Assembly (NCBI RefSeq): GCF_002940945.1
Contig: NZ_PNFV01000001.1
Span: 284,750-348,749 of the forward strand
Origin: Limosilactobacillus pontis
GTDB taxonomy: Bacteria > Bacillota > Bacilli > Lactobacillales > Lactobacillaceae
Length of the DNA stretch: 64,000 nt
Direction of reading: 5' to 3'
Positions 27,693 through 34,979 of this stretch are shown piece after piece. The notes under the pieces are model-generated. The model had not been told where the DNA came from. It saw only the letters and a list, made by a program, of their open reading frames with translations, and ran no database searches. The translations under genes and the position numbers were made by a program. Positions within the stretch are counted from its first letter, which is position 1. Each line of letters begins with the position of its first letter.

Positions 27693-27756
27693 TGTGTGCA
27701 GTTTGTGTGCAGAGTGTGTGATTTCCCATGTTTTTTCATGTTTCTTGAAATAAAGG

Positions 27757-27800
27757 AAAAGCTCGATAAACGTTGACCTTATAACGTTTATCGAGCTTTT
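27757..27800. terminator. Long bidirectional terminator between integrase remnant and tRNA-Leu
   Basis: AAAAGCTCGATAAACGTT and AACGTTTATCGAGCTTTT form a perfect 18-bp stem with A- and T-tracts on both sides. It would terminate tRNA-Leu transcription on the minus strand. Confidence 0.92.
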
Positions 27801-27825
27801 ATATTTTATTGAATTTCTTCAAATA

Positions 27826-27910
27826 TGCCCCAAACAGGATTCGAACCTGTACATGGAAACCCATACAACGACCTGAACGTTGCGCGTCTGCCAATTCCGC
27901 CACTGGGGCA
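27826..27910 (-). tRNA. tRNA-Leu (CAG)
   Basis: The 85-nt type II tRNA has acceptor arms TGCCCCA/TGGGGCA, the T-arm GGTTCGAATCC, and anticodon stem CAACG/CGTTG around loop TTCAGGT, so the anticodon is CAG. CCA is not encoded. Its 3' side faces the integrase remnant, making it the likely former attachment site. Confidence 0.95.
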
Positions 27911-28016
27911 TCTCTGTTGTTAAGTTGTTTTGTTATCTCAACCAGACAACATAAATTATTATATCTAAATCCAGAATAATTGCAAGGCCTTTTTCAAAAT
28001 TAATTTTAAAAATTTT

Positions 28017-28352
28017 TTAGAACCAGAATGTGACCGCGATCAGGGCAATCACCAGGGCAAAAATGACGATGTATGATCGGTTAGGATTGCCAAAGGTTTC
28101 ACGCTTCAAGCGAAAGTTTGTCTCCATAAAGGCATACACCAGAATCAAGTAGATTATCAGACCGATCCCGCTTCCCAACTCATTTGGAAAAATCAAAATC
28201 AGCCTAACAATAGAAACGGTCAGTAAAACGAAAAAACAAAGCCGAGCAAAAATCAGCCAATCGGTCACATGCTTCTCCTTTTGGGCCTTATTACCACCGA
28301 GATTGGCGACAATCAAGAATGCGGTGGCAAAGATTGCGATTGCTTGTAACAT
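28017..28352 (-). CDS. Small four-span membrane protein of unknown function
   Basis: The 111-aa protein begins MLQAIAIFATAFLIVANLGG and has about four hydrophobic segments separated by short charged loops (KAQKEKHVTDW, NFRLKRETFG). The ATG at 28352 has GGAGGG upstream; a longer in-frame extension into the divergent gene lacks a ribosome site. I recognise no family. Confidence 0.75.
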   Translation of the reverse strand: MLQAIAIFATAFLIVANLGGNKAQKEKHVTDWLIFARLCFFVLLTVSIVRLILIFPNELGSGIGLIIYLILVYAFMETNFRLKRETFGNPNRSYIVIFALVIALIAVTFWF

Positions 28353-28485
28353 TGATGGTCCCTCCTTTCTCCTAATTCTAGCATGCCCCTTCGCACGATA
28401 CCAGCGGACTTTTAACTTGAAAAAGATTGTCAAAAAGTGTAAAGTAGCATGTATTGTAAACGAACATATAATGAGGTGAAATTTA

Positions 28486-28824
28486 GTGGCTGATTTTGAA
28501 ATTGGTGATGTTGTAAAGGGCAAGAAATTTTGCCCAATGGACCACGACTTCTCCGGTGTCGTTGAAAAGGTCTACACTAACTCAATTATGGTTTCAATCC
28601 AAGACTTTGATCCCGCCGACAAGAGCGGTGTCAATGAGCTGAACGGACGGGCCGTGATTCGCCAGAAGGAAGCGAAGATGATTAAGGCTGTTCCACGCGA
28701 GGAAAAGGACAATGAAGAAGATGAGGCTAAAGAGAAAAAGCCGGCAGCCAAGTCAACATCTAAGTCAAAGACGACCACCAAGAAAAAAACTCGAAAAAAA
28801 TCAACAAAAAAGGCTGACAAATAG
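28486..28824 (+). CDS. DUF2187-like (KOW-type) protein with Lys-rich tail
   Basis: The 112-aa protein starts with GTG after GAGGTG. Residues 1-65 form a small beta domain (FEIGDVVKGKKF, FSGVVEKVYTNSIMVSI) resembling DUF2187/KOW folds. Residues 70-112 are an acidic patch followed by a Lys/Thr/Ser-rich tail (SKSKTTTKKKTRKKSTKK) like those of histone-H1-like or nucleic-acid-binding proteins. RNA or DNA binding is inferred. A tRNA-Gly follows 46 bp downstream. Confidence 0.82.
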   Translation: MADFEIGDVVKGKKFCPMDHDFSGVVEKVYTNSIMVSIQDFDPADKSGVNELNGRAVIRQKEAKMIKAVPREEKDNEEDEAKEKKPAAKSTSKSKTTTKKKTRKKSTKKADK

Positions 28825-28870
28825 TCAGAAAGGTTATATACTAGCTTAGTAAGTTAATTGAGCTAGTTTT

Positions 28871-28941
28871 GCGGGTATAGTTTAGTGGTAAAACACAACC
28901 TTCCCAAGGTTGCGTCGCGAGTTCGATTCTCGTTACCCGCT
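28871..28941 (+). tRNA. tRNA-Gly (CCC)
   Basis: The 71-nt tRNA has acceptor GCGGGTA/TACCCGC, and anticodon stem CAACC/GGTTG around loop TTCCCAA, giving anticodon CCC. CCA is not encoded. It is followed 6 bp later by a terminator. Confidence 0.93.
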
Positions 28942-28947
28942 TACGTA

Positions 28948-28976
28948 AGCAGGAGTATTATGCTCCTGCTTTTTTA
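28948..28976 (+). terminator. Terminator of tRNA-Gly
   Basis: AGCAGGAG pairs with CTCCTGCT, followed by TTTTTT. Confidence 0.92.
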
Positions 28977-29081
28977 TATACGAAATGCTGTGTTGTTCCC
29001 CAACCACCTGCTTTCGTACTAACTTCCCCGGAAGTCCCCGCCTGGATCTGATATAATTAATACAAAATCAACGAAAAGACC

Positions 29082-29810
29082 GTGAATAATTTGACCAAGA
29101 ACAAACTGTACGACATCGTGATGGCCATTCTCGCCCTCGTCTCAATCTTCCTGATTATCCTGAACTTCGGTGGGGTCATCAGTTTGAGCTCTGGTTATCC
29201 AGAGCTACTCAACAACATTCTTCTAATCATCTTTACGATTGACTACTTCGGCCGGCTGGCGCTCGCCAAGGACAAAAAGAAGTTTTTCAAAGACAACATC
29301 TTTGACCTGCTCTCAATCATTCCTGCCTCGCCAGCTTTCAACATCTTCCGACTGGGACGTCTGGCACGATTTTTCCAAATCTTCCGCCTATTGCGCCTGA
29401 TTGGATTGACCGGGAAGCTAAACCGACTCCTCCATACCAATGGTCTAATTTATATCATCTATACCAGCATCTGTATTCTAGTCATTGCTGCATCAATGTA
29501 CTCAGTGAGTGAGCACGTTCCCTACGGCCGCTCGCTCTGGTGGGCCATTGCTACCGCAACCACCATCGGTTACGGGGACATCTCACCACATACCTTCATT
29601 GGGAAACTTGCTGCAATTTTCCTGATGATCGTTGGAATTGGGATTGTCGGGGTGCTGACCAGTTCGCTGACCAACCTCTTCATTCATGATCATGCAGATG
29701 ATCGGATGCAGAAGATCCTCGACAAGCTCGACCAGGTTGAAAAGACCAACCAAGAGCTGGCTGCCGAAATTCGAGAACTCAAAACTAAGCCAAAAGAAAA
29801 GATGAAGTGA
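29082..29810 (+). CDS. Voltage-gated-type potassium channel
   Basis: This 242-aa six-span channel has an S4-like segment with regularly spaced arginines (FRLGRLARFFQIFRLLRLIG) and the K+ selectivity filter TTIGYGD near residue 170. A cytoplasmic C-terminal coiled coil (QKILDKLDQVEKTNQELAAEI) probably aids tetramerisation. The start is GTG with only a weak ribosome site (GAAAAGA). It is monocistronic and ends in a bidirectional terminator overlapping its last codons. Confidence 0.92.
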   Translation: MNNLTKNKLYDIVMAILALVSIFLIILNFGGVISLSSGYPELLNNILLIIFTIDYFGRLALAKDKKKFFKDNIFDLLSIIPASPAFNIFRLGRLARFFQIFRLLRLIGLTGKLNRLLHTNGLIYIIYTSICILVIAASMYSVSEHVPYGRSLWWAIATATTIGYGDISPHTFIGKLAAIFLMIVGIGIVGVLTSSLTNLFIHDHADDRMQKILDKLDQVEKTNQELAAEIRELKTKPKEKMK

Positions 29811-29839
29811 CCACCGCCAAGGTATCACTTCATCTTTTT
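29797..29839. terminator. Bidirectional terminator overlapping two gene ends
   Basis: AAAAGATGAAGTGA pairs with TCACTTCATCTTTT. It spans the 3' ends of the K+ channel gene and of the convergent YbjQ-like gene. Confidence 0.88.
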
Positions 29840-30118
29840 ATTATTGACCAGTTGGATCATGGTTCCATAACCAGTTACCACCAAGAACTTTGGGGCTACT
29901 TGAACGTTGGCAACATTCGTGGTGAAACGAACGTTAACCACGCCATCAGCCCCTTTACCTGTCGCCCGGGATTTAAGCTTAGCCTCAACATCGCTGAATA
30001 GTTGGTCCATTGACTCAAAGGCATCGATATCCTCACTCGGCAGCATCAGATGACTCGTCGCGTTAACAATACCCAGAATCCGGTGAGCCTGGGGAAAAGC
30101 TTCTGTTGATAGAAACAT
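29825..30118 (-). CDS. YbjQ/UPF0145-like heavy-metal-binding-type protein
   Basis: This 97-aa protein resembles UPF0145/YbjQ: RILGIVNATS at the start, KGADGVVNVRFTT in the middle, FLVVTGYGTMIQL at the end. YbjQ proteins form ring-shaped oligomers and are loosely called heavy-metal-binding; their function is unproven. The ribosome site GAGGTG is good. Upstream is a long structured leader with an attenuator-like terminator and, after it, a possible local TATAAT. Confidence 0.8.
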   Translation of the reverse strand: MFLSTEAFPQAHRILGIVNATSHLMLPSEDIDAFESMDQLFSDVEAKLKSRATGKGADGVVNVRFTTNVANVQVAPKFLVVTGYGTMIQLVNNKKMK

Positions 30119-30139
30119 TTAATCACCTCATAAATATTA

Positions 30140-30455
30140 TAGTACACAAAAAGGACACAAGCACGATACCTGTGTCCTTCAATAGCTTACGGAAGGAATC
30201 TTGCCACTTTGCACTGGAACTAATTACATTACCATTATCTTTGATTCTAAACTTCCGCAAAGTCGCATTTATATAACCACTGCCAAAGTGCACCCTGGTG
30301 ACCCTATTGCAGAACTTGAACGAACTCAAAACTTAAATCGATATTTCTGGTCACACTTACGTTGCTTCTAGCCTACTCCATAACTTCCTTCGGCGCTTTG
30401 AACAAGTGGGAGGTGTCATGACAAATCATGTCCTCTATTCTTCTTTCCTTCCACG
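30140..30455 (-). ncRNA. Candidate undescribed attenuating leader RNA (riboswitch-like)
   Basis: About 300 nt upstream of the YbjQ-like gene form a clear switch on the minus strand. Helix P1 is GAAGGAA (30391-30385) with TTCCTTC (30198-30192). It closes a junction with hairpins GTGACC/GGTCAC (30354-30349 with 30303-30298) and CACTTTG/CAAAGTG (30290-30284 with 30211-30205). The 3' strand of P1 can instead pair as TCCTTC with GAAGGA (30180-30175), whose last bases belong to a terminator. P1 and the antiterminator exclude each other, as do antiterminator and terminator. I recognise no known class. Confidence 0.6.
30153..30177 (-). terminator. Attenuator terminator of the YbjQ-gene leader
   Basis: GGACACA (30177-30171) pairs with TGTGTCC (30159-30153), followed by TTTTT at 30152-30148 on the minus strand. 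Confidence 0.8.
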
Positions 30456-30463
30456 TCTATAAT

Positions 30464-30493
30464 ATACCATTTATTGGAAGCGATTACAAGAGT
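30464..30493 (-). promoter_or_regulatory. Promoter of the candidate leader RNA
   Basis: On the minus strand TTGTAA is followed after 17 bp by TATATT (19 bp to an alternative TATTAT). Initiation would fall near 30455, just before the structured leader. Confidence 0.5.
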
Positions 30494-30497
30494 CTTT

Positions 30498-31172
30498 TTA
30501 AACTTTCATGAGCATGGCCATTGCCACTATATTATTGATGGCATGAAGGGCAATTGAGTTCTTCAGAGATTGAGACCGGCGGTAAACGTAGGCCAGCACC
30601 ATCCCCATAAAAAAGTAGGTACAAAAACTCACTATGTTGGTGCTGAGATGAGCACAGGAAAAGACAATCCCTGACAAAACCACTTTAGGCCAAAACCAAC
30701 GCGCCGGAAAGAAGAGGTTGGTCAGGACACCACGGAAGATCAGCTCCTCAGCTATCGGCGTCAGGGTACAGGTCGAAATGACAAAAACAATAGTAGCCAA
30801 TTGATTATGGTTGAGCATCTGAGCAACAGCCGCGTTATTAGCGGTCTGGCTCTGGTGAAACAACAGCTCATTCAGCTGACCGAAGAACATCATTCCCACT
30901 AGCAGGGTCAAATAACCACCGGCCACCAGTCCTGGTCGCAGGCGCCCGCCACGCCCCAGTTGGTCATAACGCTGGTAAAGGCGCCGGGCCCAACCAATGA
31001 TGAAGGCAAAGATCATTAAAAAGATCGCCATCAGAAAAATCGTCAGGACAAGGTTGTCTGGATGGCGATTGGCAATGATGATAGCTCCCGGCGGCATCTG
31101 AATCAATAAGAACAGGATCAGTATGATCCCGATCCGGTAAAAAAGGTTGGATAAATTAGCAGGTTTTCTCAT
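30498..31172 (-). CDS. CPBP (CAAX/Abi) family intramembrane metalloprotease
   Basis: This 224-aa protein with about six to seven membrane spans has the diagnostic motifs EELIFRG (motif 1), the FSCAHLS His motif and HAINN. Family members are glutamate-dependent intramembrane proteases, some linked to bacteriocin self-immunity; the substrate here is unknown and no bacteriocin gene is adjacent. It overlaps the preceding small membrane gene by one base, so the two are co-translated. Confidence 0.9.
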   Translation of the reverse strand: MRKPANLSNLFYRIGIILILFLLIQMPPGAIIIANRHPDNLVLTIFLMAIFLMIFAFIIGWARRLYQRYDQLGRGGRLRPGLVAGGYLTLLVGMMFFGQLNELLFHQSQTANNAAVAQMLNHNQLATIVFVISTCTLTPIAEELIFRGVLTNLFFPARWFWPKVVLSGIVFSCAHLSTNIVSFCTYFFMGMVLAYVYRRSQSLKNSIALHAINNIVAMAMLMKV

Positions 31173-31393
31173 TACTTACGCCGTTTGGCTTCCTCCTCCC
31201 GTTGCTTTTTCAAACGGTGGTAGCTCCGCTTGGCCGTCACCTTGGTTACCCAGAAGTTAGCACAAACAAAGCCCAGTACCCAGAGGAGGTACATTAACCA
31301 GCCGGAGATAACATGGGCGGCCGTCAGCCAAACCAAGACCGCGAAGATGATAAAGGTCGGAAGAATAATTTTAATCAGGTATTCTGCTTTCAA
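31172..31393 (-). CDS. Small membrane protein co-translated with CPBP protease
   Basis: This 73-aa protein has two hydrophobic segments (IILPTFIIFAVLVWLTAA and GWLMYLLWVLGFVCANFW) and a highly basic C-terminal tail (HRLKKQREEEAKRRK). No family is recognised. The overlap with the CPBP gene suggests a functional pair. Confidence 0.75.
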   Translation of the reverse strand: MKAEYLIKIILPTFIIFAVLVWLTAAHVISGWLMYLLWVLGFVCANFWVTKVTAKRSYHRLKKQREEEAKRRK

Positions 31394-31432
31394 TTGCCTT
31401 ACCTCGTTTTTTTCATTTAGTTTACTAGACTT

Positions 31433-31468
31433 GAAAAGGGATCACAACCCAAACAGCTGCGATCCCTT
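31433..31468 (-). terminator. Terminator of rbsR-rbsK
   Basis: AAGGGATC pairs with GATCCCTT, followed by TTTT on the minus strand, 24 bp after the rbsK stop. Confidence 0.8.
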
Positions 31469-31491
31469 GGTTCATTAATCGACTGTCCTGA

Positions 31492-32412
31492 TTACTTTTG
31501 GCTGGCAGCGATAATCTCATCGTGCGTTGGAATGGACGGCAGAGCTCCCATTTTCTGCACCGCCAGCGAACTAGCCCGCTGTGCATAGACCAAGGCCTTC
31601 TCAATATTGCTCATGTCTGGCTTCAGCTGTGAGGCCAGAGACCCAATGAAGGTATCACCGGCCGCGGTAGTGTCGACGGCATTAACCTTAAAGGCCGGTA
31701 CAAAGTTATACCCGTCCTGTGTGCAATAGAAAGCTCCCTTCGCCCCAACCGTAATGATCAGGTTGCGAACCCCCATCTGAGCATACTTGGCCGCCGACAT
31801 TAGCATCGAGGTCTCATCAGTAATAATGATACCCGTCAGCGAAGCGCTCTCCGTTTCATTGGGAATAATCAGGTCCGTTAGCTTTAGGAGGGCTGGGTCA
31901 ATCTTTTGAGCCGGGGCCGGATTTAGGATCGTCTTGACTCCGTTTGCCTTGGCAATTTGAAATGCCTTCAGCGTGGCTGACTGAGGAGTCTCAAACTGGG
32001 CAATCACGAAATCGGCCGCCGCAATTTGCTGCTTAGCCGCTACCACGTCATCAACACTCAGTTGCTGGTTGGCACCCCCGTAAACTAAGATACTATTCTG
32101 CCCGTCCTCATCAAGCAAGATGGCTGCCGAACCGGTACCAACCTGGTCGTTCTCCCGAATACCGGTCGTATCGATGCCGTTATCCTGAAGATCTTTGATC
32201 ATCATCTCACCGCCGTTGTCCGTACCGACCTGGCCGACAAAGGCTGTCTTAGCCCCAGACCGAGCTGCTGCGACGGCCTGATTAGCCCCCTTCCCACCAG
32301 CGGCACTGGTCTTGTCAGCGGCCGCCAGGGTCTCACCCGGCAACGGCATCCGCTTGATCCGAAGCGTCGTATCAACATTCAAACTTCCAACAACTGTTAC
32401 CTTGTTACTCAT
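31492..32412 (-). CDS. rbsK: Ribokinase
   Basis: RbsK phosphorylates ribose to ribose-5-phosphate. The 306-aa protein begins VTVVGSLNVDTTLRI, has GGKGANQAVAAAR and the anion-hole motif DTTAAGDTFIGSLA. It lies 25 bp after rbsR. No rbsD or ribose transporter is present, so uptake must be encoded elsewhere or the kinase serves nucleoside salvage. Confidence 0.94.
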   Translation of the reverse strand: MSNKVTVVGSLNVDTTLRIKRMPLPGETLAAADKTSAAGGKGANQAVAAARSGAKTAFVGQVGTDNGGEMMIKDLQDNGIDTTGIRENDQVGTGSAAILLDEDGQNSILVYGGANQQLSVDDVVAAKQQIAAADFVIAQFETPQSATLKAFQIAKANGVKTILNPAPAQKIDPALLKLTDLIIPNETESASLTGIIITDETSMLMSAAKYAQMGVRNLIITVGAKGAFYCTQDGYNFVPAFKVNAVDTTAAGDTFIGSLASQLKPDMSNIEKALVYAQRASSLAVQKMGALPSIPTHDEIIAASQK

Positions 32413-32437
32413 GATTAAATAACTCCTTTTATCGTGA

Positions 32438-33451
32438 CTATTGTAGCTTTGCCGTGCTCTGCCGCTGAATCAGCTTCACCGGAAAGCGTTGTATCTGTTC
32501 CTGTTCTTGGTCAGAATGGATCTTGTTAAGCAGCATCTTAGCCGCACCAATCCCCAAATCGGTAATCGGCTGACTAATTGTTGTCAGCTGTGGTGAGACA
32601 TATTCATCGAGATAGATATTATCATACCCCATCACAGAGATCTGGTCTGGTACCTCGACGCCGCGTTCTCTTAACCCCCGCATCAGGCCGATCGCCATGT
32701 CATCATTACCAGCGAAGGCTGCAGTTGCCCCGGTCTGAATGACCGCCGCGGCAGCATCATAACCGCCCCGTCGGCTCAATGGGGCCTTGATCACATTATG
32801 ATTCACATCGAGTTCGATATCATTTTTAATTAGACAATCTTGAAAGCCACTCAGCCGCTGGGTAAAGTTATCACTCAACTCTTGCGGCTCCAAAATTGCA
32901 ATCTTGCGGTGGCCGAGGTCAGCCAAGTGCTGAGCTGCCAATTCACCCCCATGGTAATCATCGGTCAGCACCCGGGTCCCCTCCTGAGCATAGTTCTGGT
33001 CAAAGAGGATATATGGAACGTCGCGGGCCCCAATGATCTTATCAATCGTATCGGTAGTCATAGTAGCACTGGCGATGATCAAGCCGTCAATTGACCGTTC
33101 CAGCATCTGAGAGAGGTAGCTCTGTTCCAACTCGGCATCCCGATCGGCACTGAAAATCAGCGGGATCATCCGCTCATGCTGGGCAACCTGCTGAACCCCC
33201 TCGACGAAGGTACCAAAGAAGGGGCTGCTTATGTTAGGCACCAGGACCCCAATCATACTCGATGACCGGCGGAGAATCAGACTACGGGCGTTGAAATCAG
33301 GCACATAACCATACTCGTCACGCAGCTTAAAGATCTTGTCCTGGGTCTTCTTGCTGAAACGCTCACCCTTGCCATTTAAGATCTGTGATACCGTCGTTAC
33401 CGAAACACCAGCGAGCCGTGCAATATCGCGAATTGTTACTTTTTTACTCAT
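32438..33451 (-). CDS. rbsR: LacI family regulator (RbsR type)
   Basis: This 337-aa repressor has an N-terminal LacI helix-turn-helix (VTIRDIARLAGVSVTTVSQI) and a periplasmic-binding-protein-like sugar domain ending in the SVMGYDNIYLDEYVSP segment. The gene directly precedes rbsK on the same strand, so it probably controls ribose use and its own expression. I did not find a clear operator. The gene name is by context. Confidence 0.88.
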   Translation of the reverse strand: MSKKVTIRDIARLAGVSVTTVSQILNGKGERFSKKTQDKIFKLRDEYGYVPDFNARSLILRRSSSMIGVLVPNISSPFFGTFVEGVQQVAQHERMIPLIFSADRDAELEQSYLSQMLERSIDGLIIASATMTTDTIDKIIGARDVPYILFDQNYAQEGTRVLTDDYHGGELAAQHLADLGHRKIAILEPQELSDNFTQRLSGFQDCLIKNDIELDVNHNVIKAPLSRRGGYDAAAAVIQTGATAAFAGNDDMAIGLMRGLRERGVEVPDQISVMGYDNIYLDEYVSPQLTTISQPITDLGIGAAKMLLNKIHSDQEQEQIQRFPVKLIQRQSTAKLQ

Positions 33452-33511
33452 GTTGGTCCCACCACTTTCATTTACTACTTTAACTTTATATTAATTCAGG
33501 GACCGTTGCAA

Positions 33512-34120
33512 TTATTCTTCTGGAAAAATATCCCGGAAGATCTGCTGACCGGTGGCCATCTGCGTTCCCCGGAAACGCAGGTAGTCGATTTGAGCCAAGA
33601 GGACTTGATATTCCCAAAGAGACGAAAGATCGTGTTCGTTGAAGTAGTGAAGGACTAATTGGATCCGATCAAGTTGGACAATATGACCAATAAAGTCATC
33701 GTTCCCCTTATATTTTTGTGTTCCTACTACGACTGGCAGATGATGGTCGTAAGCATCGGCTAGGGCATTGCCGAGCAAGTTGCCACTGGTAATTTCCGGA
33801 TGGTCATCCAAGAACCGTTGTACCTGCCAGATATCAAAGTAATGGTAACGGTGGGCCACCTTAGTCTTCTCAGACACGGTTGTCAGGTAGTCGCTTCCCT
33901 TGATGATCGCCATAATGCTGCTAATCCGAATGACAATCAGGCCGTTAATCTTACCATCCCAGTCAATGCTGATCAACAGGCAGAAGGTCGGATCAATCCC
34001 CACCACGAATCCAACATTGAAGTAATCATCTCCAGGTAGGTTGTGTACCTCAACTAGGTACCCCTGCTGCATAGCCAGCACCAGTTGTTCTCGCACCACG
34101 CGCTCCGTCATCTTTTCCAT
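33512..34120 (-). CDS. Hypothetical protein, 202 aa
   Basis: This soluble, neutral-to-acidic protein has no signal or membrane segment. It shows a repeating beta pattern: YLVEVHNLPGDDYFNVGFVV, then a second similar stretch IGHIVQLDRIQLVLHYF. That could indicate two Sm/SH3-like barrels, but this is speculative. It lies upstream of rbsR on the same strand and is divergent from a deoxynucleoside kinase. I do not recognise the family. Confidence 0.75.
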   Translation of the reverse strand: MEKMTERVVREQLVLAMQQGYLVEVHNLPGDDYFNVGFVVGIDPTFCLLISIDWDGKINGLIVIRISSIMAIIKGSDYLTTVSEKTKVAHRYHYFDIWQVQRFLDDHPEITSGNLLGNALADAYDHHLPVVVGTQKYKGNDDFIGHIVQLDRIQLVLHYFNEHDLSSLWEYQVLLAQIDYLRFRGTQMATGQQIFRDIFPEE

Positions 34121-34309
34121 GTCATTTTCCCCTCGAAATTAATTTATCCGCTTATGGCCTGCACCAGAGCCGCCATAGTCGGTTTTTGGTTTGTTTTTAA
34201 ACGATAAATAAACCATCTTCCTACTAAATCTAGCAAAATTTACCATAGGAATCCACAACATTTTGTAGTAAGATGGTTTCTGTGTTATTAAAAGTAAAGA
34301 GGGGCCATC

Positions 34310-34942
34310 ATGGTGATAATTACAGCAGGAATGATTGGTGTCGGCAAAACCACTCTGACGGGAAAGATTGCCGAACACCTTAACACTAAAGCATTTTTCG
34401 AACCAGTCGGCGACAATCCAGTCTTGCCACTGTACTATAAGGATCCAAAGCAGTATGGTTTCCTGCTTCAGATCTACTTTTTAAACAAGCGTTTTTCAAT
34501 GATCAAGCAGGCGCTGTCCGATGACAATAACGTCCTCGACCGCTCAATCTACGAGGACGCCCTGTTTACCCGTGAGAACAACGCTGAAGGTAACATCACG
34601 GATACCGAGCTCGAGGTCTACCTCAAGCTGCTCGATAACATGATGAAAGATCTGCAGCAGTTACCGAAAAAAGCACCGGACCTCATGGTATATTCCGAGA
34701 CCGACTTCGAAACGATCCTCTACCGGATCAAGAAGCGGGGCCGGGACTACGAGCAAATTGACGACAACCCAGAGCTTAAGGACTACTATTACAAGATGTG
34801 GAGTGCCTACAAGCAATGGTATAAGGACTACGACGCCAGTCCCAAGATGAAGATCGACCTGGAAACCTACGATCTAGAAAACCCGAAGAACGTGGAAACC
34901 GTCCTGGGCATGATCGACGACCGGCTGGCTTCAATTCGCTAA
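34310..34942 (+). CDS. Deoxynucleoside kinase (dGK/dAK type)
   Basis: This 210-aa kinase has P-loop GMIGVGKTTL and the DRSIYEDALFT (DRS) motif near residues 76-86, typical of bacterial deoxyadenosine/deoxyguanosine kinases. Lactobacilli commonly rely on such kinases for deoxynucleotide salvage. It is monocistronic with GAGGGG upstream and ends in a terminator facing the GH73 gene. Substrate preference cannot be read from sequence. Confidence 0.92.
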   Translation: MVIITAGMIGVGKTTLTGKIAEHLNTKAFFEPVGDNPVLPLYYKDPKQYGFLLQIYFLNKRFSMIKQALSDDNNVLDRSIYEDALFTRENNAEGNITDTELEVYLKLLDNMMKDLQQLPKKAPDLMVYSETDFETILYRIKKRGRDYEQIDDNPELKDYYYKMWSAYKQWYKDYDASPKMKIDLETYDLENPKNVETVLGMIDDRLASIR

Positions 34943-34947
34943 ACCAA

Positions 34948-34979
34948 GGCCGAGACCTTTCTCGGTCCTTTTTTATTTT
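34948..34979 (+). terminator. Terminator of the deoxynucleoside kinase gene
   Basis: GGCCGAGA pairs with TCTCGGTC across a 4-base loop, followed by TTTTTT. Confidence 0.85.

Noticed and set aside
30123..30329. A 68-codon frame on the minus strand in the leader region
   Set aside because: It has no ribosome site, overlaps the attenuator terminator and helices, and the protein resembles no family.
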